This document shows, piece by piece, positions 1-10,407 of a DNA stretch of 64,000 nucleotides. The notes under the pieces are model-generated. The model was not told the DNA's origin. It was given only the letters and a program-made list of their open reading frames with translations, and did no database searches. A program made the translations under genes and the position numbers. Each line of letters opens with the position of its first letter. Positions within the stretch are counted from its first letter, which is position 1. The DNA lies in assembly GCA_037389465.1 (NCBI GenBank), contig JAZARR010000185.1, positions 1,736,001 to 1,800,000 of the forward strand, in the 5' to 3' direction. This DNA is from Baylisascaris procyonis. Taxonomy: Eukaryota; Nematoda; Chromadorea; Rhabditida; Ascarididae.

Positions 1-617
1 CGAAGTAAGCATTGAGCTAGGGATTGAAATGCATTGAGTTGAGTTATTTAATGTACGATACGTTTGTGATTCATTCACTAAGCCTGCATATTCATCTATC
101 TTGGCATAGGGCTATTTATTTGCTTATTTGCTTTTGCCAGTGTTTATAACTATCGTATCATTAATATAAGTCATTGGTTTCATATGATAGGCACACAACT
201 ACTTCCGATCACTGTTACATCACATGGTTGCATATAATTTTTTAAATTAGAAATACTTCAGAAGGCATACTTCTTTGAATAGCCAACTGACTGCATAATA
301 TTGGAATTCCTTCTCATCCACAATGCCAGATTGTATGATGGGCGGAAGCAACCCAATCCTCTTTTCTGATCCTTCCCCCTCTCCCCCACGCGATATCCTC
401 ATATCAACTGGAAAAAACCATTGTATACAACTGCCCAGATTTTATTTCATTTTATTTTTATTTTTTGAGAAGCCCAAAATGAGTAGCTCGAACAGATTTG
501 AAATGAGAGAAAAGATGCGACCAGTTGAGAAATTGTAGTACACAAAAAATTCTACGCCTTAGGTACCCAGCATTGAAAAGGTCAGCATGTAGCTCTACGA
601 TAAGGTTACAGATACAG
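1..617. other. Upstream intron of the zinc transporter (no exon seen)
   Basis: No exon of the transporter could be recognised here. The family sequence expected before the first visible exon (the TM3 to TM4 segment with a YGxxRxEILS-type motif) is not present in any frame, so this stretch is most likely intron and the N-terminal half of the gene lies outside the window. An open frame at 323-538 has proline-rich, low-complexity content and no family resemblance. Confidence 0.5.
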
Positions 618-3381
618 TGGCTGCCTTTCTACGTTTTATCGATTCATGTTTCACTTACGCACACTTGTTAAGGTTGTGGCAGTTGCTGGCTTAATTGTAA
701 ATATCTTCGGTATGTACGCATTTCATGGCGCAGATCATGGTCATTCACATGGTGGAAGTGGTCATGGTCATTCACATGATGGAAGTAGTGATGGTCATTC
801 ACATGATGGAAGTAGTCGTGGTCATTCACATGGCGGTAGTGCATCACATGGACATAGCCATGGAGGGAATGCGAATATGCAAGGTAAATTTCGTAATTGT
901 AGTGCTAGAAAGCTCATTCTGTATTTGAATTATTTTTTGACTTCTTATAGTGGGGTTGTTAACGGAAATGTTTTTTTTTTGTGAACGAAGCTGAGTTTAT
1001 GGACCTCAGAACTAAATTTGGCTGGGTTCGAGAACATCCTTCAACTAGTTACTGACTGAAGTTTCTATGTTGATTCTGATGGGAGATATGATGGGAGATT
1101 CTGTTTGCCGCATAATTGCTAGGTATGATTTATCGTATCGTCTTGGACAGTCTCGCTGATACGTCAGAACCCTTTACAGCAGATCTACTCTCTCTTCCTC
1201 TTCGTTTGCTGAGGGTACTTGTAGTGTTTGAATGGTAATCGTATTTCAGGGGTATTCCTACACGTTTTGGCCGATACACTTGGTTCAGTATTTGTAATAA
1301 TAAGCACACTATTGATACAGTATTTTGAATGGAAATGGGTGGATCCGTTGTGTTCATTGATTCTTTCGATGTTGATTCTTGCTTCAGTCTATCCACTCTT
1401 AATGGCATCGATGGCAACACTTATGCAGTGTATACCACCAGAATTAGAACATGAATATGATCATGTCCTTTGTCAGGTGAAGCTTTCCTTTGTTGCGCTC
1501 TGAAAGATCTGCCGGTCGGTGAGCATTTTGTCTTAAATGCATTGCGGGGGGATTCGATTGCTGTTGTGCACTTTTATTAGCAAATATTCTCGCGATCCAT
1601 CGCTTCACAGCTAACAACAAAATTCCATTCAATGCATTTTTCAGTATGTTTTTTTGCTTGAAGTTGATAACCCAACATAGCGTGTTTTTACCCAACATAC
1701 GTAAACGTTGAATTTTGCGTAATGCTTTGCAACATTTTGACGCTGGCAGTTCTAGCGCTTTGTTCATTATCAAGAACTAATAAATAATAAGTGCATGAGG
1801 GTGGAGTTGTGTGAGGAGCAACCCCACTATGGCGACTTCGCATTTCCTTGTATTCATAGGTGTCTATGTCTGTCTGTCTATCTGTTCACAATTTTAGCTG
1901 GAAGCCAACAATGCATATTTCGTATCATGCGTTTCCGGCAAGCTTTTCCAGATGCTTTTTGATTGGGAAAACAGGAAGAAAATGAAAAAAAGATTACCGT
2001 TGCCAACAAATTTCATCGCTATCACTAAATTTCATCGCTATTTCACAATATAAGTAGCTATTAGTTAACAAGATCGTGCTTCTGTTTACTAAAGCTTTTC
2101 TAAGGTTCGTTGAATCTAGAGGCACATTGTTTGTGTGCTATGTTATGTGAGATTTACTGGATAGTATTTTATTTCGAAATGTTCATTTTTTTTCGTAATA
2201 ATTCTTAGAGATGCAAATTGAAAATATTTATGAATTTTTTCAGATTCTTCAAGTGGATGGCGTGTTATCATATTCTCGTGCGCATTTTTGGCAATTGAAA
2301 TCCGACCTTAACGTTGCATCTTTACATGTTCAAGTTAGAGACGATGTCAATGATCAAGTTTTAAGGCAAAAAATACTGCAAATGTTGAAAGAGGCTGGTG
2401 CTACACAAGCATCTGTCCAGGTTTGTTGGTCTTTTTTTGTATTCATGTTTTTTTTTTTTGAAGGTTATTTCATCTTGACAGCGGAAAGGAAGTTCTTTAT
2501 TTGTTAGAAGGTTTCACAGCTGCTAATGGATCAATGATGGATGACGTATGGGAACTGTCGCATCACAAAGGACGAAATAATTGTAGTCATGTTTGGTTTG
2601 GGTTGTAGCTTATATCAGACGATCTGAAAGTAGAGATTGAAGGTGATGAACAGGTTGAAGACGTGCTGATAAAAAAATGACATATTTGTAGGTGGAGAAA
2701 GATAGCTTCTTTCATCTGATACAGTCAATGTGTCCTTCTTATCGTCTACCATATCGAGTGACGAAAGGACTCTCAGTTGGCTATAATCGAGGACACTGTC
2801 ATGATGCTGATGACGCTCATCATGGACATAGCCATGGGGATGATGGTCATGCACATGACCATGGACATTCTCATTCACCTAGTGAAGGTGGCATTCATCG
2901 ACAGTGCGATAATCATTCACCATGCGAACAGAACAATCACACTCATGCGGTCGGTTTATTTATTTATTGGGCTATAGTTTTTAATGAATTCTAAGGGGCG
3001 TAATTATTCGAATGTTGAATAGAGATTCTCATCCCAAGGTTTGTTAATAGATATAAACAAATCGTCGTTCGAAATGTTTTCTGTTTTCTTTTTTTTTTGA
3101 AAAAATGTTCCTTCAAAGGCAAGTAAAATATTTTAGGTGTGAAGATGATATTACTTCCATCTATTCCACATACGCTACTTAGACACCGTTGTATGACTCC
3201 TTAAGATTGTGCTATCCCTTTAAGGTCTTTTTACACTTATAATGTCCGAGTGATTTTAAAACGTTGATGAGTGAGGTTGAAAAAAAAGATGCGAAATTAC
3301 TTATGGCATTTTAATATGAATGGCAAATTTATGTGTTTTTAGGCACCGAATGGATATGTGGGATCATCATACGCCGCGTGA
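618..3381 (+). CDS. SLC30A5: ZnT5-like zinc transporter (SLC30 family), 3' part of gene
   Basis: This is a cation diffusion facilitator moving zinc out of the cytosol, in other animals into the early secretory pathway. Exons seen: about 618-883 (start uncertain), 1250-1476, 2244-2420, 2692-2949 and 3343-3381, all joining in phase and ending APNGYVGSSYAA then TGA. Seen directly: a membrane segment with AGLIVN, a histidine-rich loop of nine-residue HGHSHGGSG-like repeats, then GVFLHVLADTLGSV, whose H and D four residues apart match the metal-binding pair of the family. Exon 2244-2420 gives the cytosolic C-terminal fold (YSRAHFWQ, GATQASVQVEK). The order GLIVN, His loop, NANMQGVFLHVLADTLGS matches ZnT5 better than ZnT1 or ZnT7. 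Unusually, a second histidine-rich tail follows in the last two exons. The 5' exons lie upstream of the window. The transporter call is very sure; the ZnT5 subclass is likely. Confidence 0.92.
728..843 (+). repeat. In-frame 27-nt tandem repeats encoding a His-rich loop
   Basis: About four imperfect copies of a 27-nt unit (core ggtcattcacatg) encode nine-residue blocks of the form GHSHGGSGH, GHSHDGSSD, GHSHDGSSR, GHSHGGSAS. The repeat forms the cytosolic histidine-rich loop of the zinc transporter. Confidence 0.85.
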
Positions 3382-5559
3382 TGCGCATAATCACTCCTTG
3401 AAAACACACTATATGGACGTTTTTTGGTGTTTGTTGTTTTCACTAGCAGCGTGGGTGGAAATATTTTCCTGTCGCATTTCTCACACGACATTCTTTTCTT
3501 GAATGCATGAGTGATAATTACTGCTTTTGTTTTTTAAAGTGACTTTAACATTTGAGAAAGGAGGGATGAATAAGAAGATGAACTCAATATTGCTGTTATC
3601 TGCAATAATGGGTATCACTTGTTGACCAGTAGAAACTACTTTCCCTAATACAATGGTGGACAGCTTCACTATGGTTTGGCTTGATGAAGAGAAAATATCT
3701 CCTGATATTCTGTGCTCGACAATTCGAGAAAACTGAAAGCTGAAAGACTTCTGGCATTGGAAATATTTTATTGTTGAGGATGGCGAAAAGGGAAATAGAA
3801 CTGTCCATTATTTGCACATCCTTTTGATGTACACTAATTCTAAATTTATGGCTTAGTGTCAAATTTTCTGACAAAAAAAATTGTTGCACTAATTTTCTTT
3901 TATAGCATATCTTTGGAAAAACGAAGTTCTTATCCTTTATATCTCGTAGAGATTTTCATCTTTTTCATAATATTGGCTGCCGGCGACGTTTTTACATCCT
4001 AATTTGACATATAGTCAGTCAAAGTGCTATTCCATGCCGAATTGATTCAAATGCCCAAGTTTTTGATCCCAAAAAATAGCTCCAACATTAAAAGGTCATT
4101 CGTATCATTTTAATTGAATGATTCGATAATGTTATAGTTATTCAATGATATTTTTTGCTGTTTTTAGCAGAAATCTTTCTAACGTTTTTTTCGTTTTTCT
4201 TCTTGTTTTCTTTTTCTTTCATCTGTTGAAAATTAGCTAGGTCTCCTTCAACAAGAAGTATTATAATGTTGTTCCTCTCTTCACTTTTTGTTAATCCCAA
4301 AAAGCGCGTTATTTTATTTATTTATTTATTTATTTATTTATTGTAATTTGATAAATGATTTTTTTCTCACCTACGGCTGAAGAGTGTCTTTTGCTGTTGT
4401 TATCTGTCTGTGATGATTTTCTTCTGGTAAAGGGGATTTGTTATTGATTTATTGATTTTTCTGAAGATCTGATTGTAGGCGATGTTTGTCCGCTTTCGTA
4501 GAATTTACATTTTTTTGAATAGTAATCATTAAAAGTGGGTGATTTTTAAGGAACCAACAATAATGCGCGATCTATTGGGTGCTTTTTCGATGAAATGCTT
4601 TTACGGGCGATATAGCGGATGATGAGTTGATCAGTAGAAATGCCTCGCCGCTCATTTTTGGTTATACTGATAGATTTCCGCAGATCATTTATATATCTTT
4701 ATCAGTTAGTGTTGAAAGATACAGCAGGGTATTCTTATCTTTGATAGAGATGATATGATCGCGGTGCAGATTTTTCTTGTTTCAGAATTTATTCATTTGC
4801 GTATTGGCTTTTTTTTTTTCTACGCATAAGCATCAATCCTGGGCGTTTCAGGTCTTCAATTTTTTTAAAATTCATATTTGTGGTTTATAATCATTTATCC
4901 AATTTGGTCACATTTTATCGATCATCCTTGCTATCGGTGGGTGATTCAAACTTTTCTAAGGATTTAAGCCAGAGCTGCCGACTAGCAGATGTTGAAATCT
5001 TGAGGGATTTCCGTAAGTGGGAATCATAATTCCCAAAACTATCGGAATATAGATTTCGGCAATGAAGTTCTTGGACGGGAGGAATGCATAGAAATGTTTA
5101 TATATATTATTGCCATGTAAACTATCCACCTGTCAATGGTGTTTCTTTTTTTTCTCTCTGTTCGTTTCATATTGTTTTATGTTGTTTGGTAGTTTGTTAT
5201 TGTTTTGGTGGAGTGGAGAAATAAATCTTTATAAAATATTCTACAGTTTTAACAAATATCCTAAGTTAATATCGACCAAATGAAGTCTAAAGAGTAAGAA
5301 GTATTTCATTGATAGTGGTTCATAGCGGTAGTATTTGGTATTAAGGAAATACGGATGAATTCGTTGCCGTTATTGAAATATATTTGGGTTATCGATAGTG
5401 CCGAACTCAGCAAGTTGGAAAATTTACTGATTGTGTTGTTTACCGTGCACTACTCATATTCACACGAACAGGATAGTATAGAAGCGAAAACCATGAAATG
5501 ATTTAAACAAAGTCTTCAAATTCAAATGTGAGGTAGTTTTACTGCAGACATGTCCCCAA
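3382..5559. other. Intergenic, AT-rich
   Basis: This is the flank downstream of the zinc transporter. It contains a TTTA tandem run at about 4311-4341. An interrupted frame at 3626-3853 is described under findings. No gene is supported. Confidence 0.5.
4311..4341. repeat. (TTTA)n microsatellite
   Basis: About seven consecutive TTTA units in intergenic DNA. Confidence 0.9.
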
Positions 5560-6365
5560 CAGTAAGGATAACATCATAAAATCACCATCACTACTTCATT
5601 CAGCGAATCTTATGATCGTCAACTTTACTGTTTCTTGTATTTACAAACCGACGTTCTAGCTAGCGAATTCGGCCATCATTCATGACAACAATGCAAAGCA
5701 CTTGAAGATGACTTTCAACGATATCACAATTTCGATGAAGTGGTGGCCGTCATAGACGTCATTCCTTCGGTTTCGAGTGATTGCCTTATCTCAAAAGATA
5801 ACTATATGATAGCAAGAAATGCCACAGCTCTTGTTATGCTGTAAAAGCAGTATAAGGCAGACCAATCGGCTATAAATGCGGCGCGCCGTATAAGGTAAGT
5901 CAAAGAAGATAAAATGAATACAGACAGATCAAACGACCACCTAGCATATGTCACGAGGCTAGCCTGAGGCAGAATGGGGCCGGTATAAAAGGGATTAATG
6001 TGCTAATGTGTCCATTCCTTGGCATATGTGTGGTTGTTGGTGTGTGCGAAGTGATCGCCGGCATCGTTGAGTTCAACCACGGGGCCGTCCCACCGATTCG
6101 AACTATCCTCGGTGTCCATTCTTGTTTGTCACATTATTATATAAGTGTGATGAACTGTTTGCCCATATACCATGTCGTCTCGCAGTTTACTCGACCACAT
6201 TCGATGGTATTCAAGGAGTTCTGGACGATTAGATGAGCCGAGGGGAGCTGACGCTTACGCAATACTTTTAGTACCTCCCTCAGCAGCCAATTCTCTGGGC
6301 AGCTTTCAACTCTGAGCAACTGATCGATTCGAAAAAGCTTCGCCATCGAATCTACTTCAAGTAAG
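5560..6365. pseudogene. GC-richer island with interrupted exon-like reading frames
   Basis: This stretch is clearly less AT-rich than its flanks. On the + strand one frame runs from 5581 to a strong splice donor at 5894/5895 (AAG|GTAAGT), broken only by TGA at 5683 and TAA at 5842. Readable pieces include SESYDRQLYCFLY and FDEVVAVIDVIPSV. A second open stretch covers about 5971-6236, and another good donor (CAA|GTAAGTT) lies near 6360. The minus strand also carries open frames, for example 6346-6137, so the coding strand is uncertain. I do not recognise a family. A decayed gene or mobile-element remnant would explain the composition; a chance effect of higher GC is the alternative. Confidence 0.3.
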
Positions 6366-9300
6366 TTGATATGTAACGTTCACAGTAATCTTTTAACTTA
6401 ACAACGCATCGAGAAAACCCCTTGAATCATTAATGCTTTCAATCTTTGTTAGTAATCACATACTAGCGTAGAGTGGAATAGCCTCTCACATATTGCAAGG
6501 CGCCTCAGGGAAGTGAAGAAAGCACACATATACATGTCGTAATTGTGAGGAAACATGTGGTGATGTTGAGAGCGATAGCAATTGCACACGTTCGAACGAA
6601 ACGACGGCTTATTTTTAAGTGTATTTTTACCAGCTCCTACAGCTAGCTCTATTGATTTACCGCCTATCCAACGAAACTTAGGCTCATAGTGTATGTTATC
6701 TCTAATGCAAATTTAGGAATATTTATTACTGAGAGGTTTTGAAAAATGCTTACAAAAAGTGCATAGTGATGGAATAGAATTCCCGACTTCGCAAACAAGA
6801 ACGAAATTTCTCTGAAATAGTGATAAGAGTTCGCAATCGTGCTCTTCAATGAAATTTGATCAGAAATAAGTGAGAAGCTACTGCTCTAGCATTTCACACT
6901 TCCCCTTATCTTCATGGCTTTTTCTCACGCACTTAACGTTTCGGCACCACACAACGATCCGCCCACATGCCGCTTTGCTTCCTTCTGAAATTTGTTGAAT
7001 TAACATTCTTTATCTCCAACTTTTAAACAAAAGCTAAATCTATGTAATATTTAAGTTTAGATTATTTCATAAAGGGTGGATTTTATAAAATTTGATATTA
7101 ATATATAAATTGACTTTATTTTTTATGATGAATGGAAATATTGACTTTTAATTGAATAATTGAATTGGGATTTAAATATTCTAGTTGAATATTCTAAAGA
7201 TTCCTTTTATTTTAATTCATGAGGTTTGTTTTAATGTAAAATTTGTCGATGAACGAATATAAACGGATTGATCTTAATCGAGCTTGGTGGTAAAAAAACT
7301 TTGAGTTAAATAGCGAAAGTTTTTAATGATGGCTAAGAATTTGCAACTTGGGCTTTTTATGTGATTATCTAAGTGTGAACATCTAATATCTGTGAAAATT
7401 TAGGATTTTATTCAGCTGGAAATGGTGATTTTAGGTGAGTTCTAATGGTCTTTCATCTTCATCTGTAGTAAACGCATTTTTACTTGTAAATGTTTGTTGA
7501 AAATTCTAATAATGTTACAGTTGTGCGATAACTCTTTCATTGCTGCAGATTCTCTCTTGTAATGAAGAGAGTCTAGGAATTTCCTATGCAATTTTCCGAG
7601 ATTTTATATCAAATATTATTTATAGTTTGTGCAAACTTTTGTTCTATAAAACACCTTTTGTCTGATAATTCTCAGGCTATCTACTTGTTTATAGAATAAA
7701 TCACTCGATCAATCAATTTTTATGGCTATAGTCGAAGTAAAAAATTACAGCTATTTTCATTGACTAATAAATGGGATATTTTCTTTCGTTTTTCTCTATG
7801 CCAATAAAACTTCATCGGTACCTGAGTGGAAGATGTTTTTTTTATTAGTATGATTGCAATCCTCACTTCCCATCCATCCACTTCATTCGAACGTTGTTGA
7901 AAGTTTAAGTGCAACGATGCTTACACTCATATCTCCTATCGATTCACTTATTGCTTTAATGTATTTTTGCACATCGAAATACGATATCCGAAGCAATCAG
8001 CTTCCAAAATACGAAATTTCTTTTCACCTTGTTTTTTTTATAGAAGGACCGAGATCGTAAAAATAGAAGAACGAAGGGAAGGGGAGGGCAGAAGATGGGG
8101 AATAGAGCATTCTAATAGGATGGATTGCCGCTATTTAGTCTAAAAGTATTCCCACTCGATCATCCAATGTAAACAATTTTTTATGTATCATTGAATGCAT
8201 CATTAGTTCACTGATTTCTATCTATTATTTAAATGCGCTTTTATAAATTTCATGATGGTAATTGCAATAGCTTCTTAGCATACAATGAAGCTAGTCAACA
8301 ATTTTTACCACTTAGCTTGTTATCATTGAATTATAGAAAATGTGAAGTAGGAAGTTAGAATTTCCAATTTGCTGATGTATTTAATGTTGTATTCGGCAAA
8401 ATTTCTATTTGCTTCCTCATTGATGTTCGCCTCTTTTGCCCGTAACACTTCTATACGAATTAGTGATCTCTACAAATCCCCGCGAAACTGAATATTTTTA
8501 CAAACATTTTCTCACTTTCGTTTCACTCAGCACTCATATTTTTTATTCGACAATGATCGGGGTGTTTCTCAAATTGCAATTTCTACGCATTTTCATAGAT
8601 ATTTAGCACTTGTTGGATCATTTTTTGAAGCTTTGAAATTTTGCGCTTTACTTTCAACGCAAATTATTCTCATATTCGAGAAGACATCTTGACCGAATAT
8701 GTTAACAAAGATTGATGAGTGATGGGCACTTTCGCAAATCAAGATATAAACCGATATTATCTAATAGATATGAAACAAAAAAGTCGGTATATGGGATTGA
8801 GTTTTGGCAAAAAATTCCTATATCTGATTGAAGCAATAATTTAGATTATGCAATTTGAATTTGTCTAAATCTTCGCTGTTCCATCTATACTATGGCTATG
8901 GCTATTCCCACAAAGCCAGCGGAATTTGCCTAAAATCTTTCATTCAAATTTTCTTTTCTTCATGAGAACGTCTACTATCTGCTCAGAAGTCAAACAAGCT
9001 TCTATCTCAATAATTCCCTTTTTTGTTTGAAATTTTATCAGAGTTTTGGAAAATTTTAAGACTCAAGAACTGATATGCAGAAATGAAACGCTTTTGCGAA
9101 AAGGATAGAGGGAGGAAAGGAAGGGGTTCTAGTCCCATCTTAACGAAGAGATGAGGAGAATCAATGTGAAAATGTCGGTACAAAATGTTTTTTTAGTGAA
9201 AAAAAATTTACATTTTTAAGTGAAATCCCTCCCATACCGTTTTCTTCTTCCATCTGGGCAAATTGTTCTAAATAATCTAAGATGTTCCTTTTTTCTTGTA

Positions 9301-10370
9301 TTGCACGGCTCTTATATATGAAAACTGACACTACATTGAACTCAGGCTGCTCATGTTATTGATCGACATTCGCAATACTTTCTTCTAGACAAGAAAATGT
9401 TCTATATTGCTGGTGATCGTATCATTTACTGCATCGATAGATACTGTAATCATTTGAGATGTTTTGCAATTTTTGCATATCAAATGATGTGCACCAACCA
9501 AATTATTCGCATTAATTCGATCCTTACTATAACAATTTACTAATTGGCGTATGCGTTATCCTACTGTTAGAAAAAAAAAAAAAAAATACAAGCACTGCGT
9601 TGCACTAATAATTTGTGCGTTGTTTTATAAAGAAGTTCGTAATATAACATTTACCATTATTTGTGCTCAGAGAAGATTGTTAGGAATAAATCGCAAAGAG
9701 AGAATTATATCAGAGAGGAAATACTTTATAATGTTTTTTTTTTGAATTTTTTATATCAAAGAAATTCAAAATATGGTCATTTATTTGAAGAAAATCGAAC
9801 AATTGTTGTATGCTCAATCATTTTTTTATTGGTTCTCTCCTCTTCCTATAACATAGAATGTTTGTTCATTTTCGTTTATTTCAATTGTATTCGCATTGTT
9901 CATAGCTGGAACGGAAAATTTTCCACTCGAAAAGAGTCGTAAACAATTGATATGTTTGGTTATTGACATATTGTTTTAAAAAAAAATGTTTTCTTCATTT
10001 TCTTCAGTAAGCAATGCACCAGTCAACTGAGGCATATTATACCACTTACTGCCTTTGTATTTTTAAGTAATCTATAATTCCTATTGTTGCAAACGTGTCT
10101 TGGCGATACTATGAAAGAAATCTAAGGATTTAAATTAATGAAATGTGATGAAGCAAAGTGCGCTGAAAGAGTATCTCAGAAGAAAAAACAGAACACAAAC
10201 TAGAGCGATATATCACAGCTCAACATTCTAGAAGTAGAAGCGAAATTGCATTACTCCATATATTCTTATTATTAATTAATGCTCGTTTTACTCGTAATTA
10301 AATATGGTGCCAACTTTCAGTAATAACTGTATGCTTCCCTCTCACTGAGAAATATTTCTGTATTTTTCAG
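6366..10370. other. Intergenic, AT-rich, upstream of the Ly-6-like gene
   Basis: Mostly AT-rich sequence without a supported gene. Two open stretches stand out but are unproven: 9346-9543 on +, preceded by an acceptor-like CAG, and a cysteine-containing minus-strand frame around 6885-7010. Both are described under findings. Confidence 0.45.
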
Positions 10371-10407
10371 AGACGATAAGGACGAAACGTTTTCTTTTTT
10401 TCAATAA
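10371..10407 (+). promoter_or_regulatory. Splice acceptor and short 5' UTR of the Ly-6-like gene
   Basis: The acceptor TATTTTTCAG ends at 10370, and 37 nt later the ATG at 10408 opens the reading frame. With no coding exon upstream this is a candidate spliced-leader trans-splice site, although a cis-spliced 5' UTR exon is also possible. Confidence 0.45.

Noticed and set aside
725..928. Overlapping + frame rich in MVIHMMEVV repeats
   Set aside because: It is a frame-shifted shadow of the 27-nt repeat in the transporter exon.
2615..2878. Minus-strand histidine-rich open frame
   Set aside because: It is the antisense of the real His-rich exon of the transporter. CAT and ATG are reverse complements, so His-rich coding DNA often yields His/Met-rich frames on the other strands.
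5668..5745. Possible mariner transposase catalytic segment (IIHDNNAKHLKMT)
   Set aside because: It resembles the HDNARPH motif only loosely, needs an extra residue, and no other transposase motif follows in frame.
6000..6236. 78-codon + frame as an intact small gene
   Set aside because: It has no splice or start evidence. The opposite strand and other frames in the same GC-rich island are equally open.
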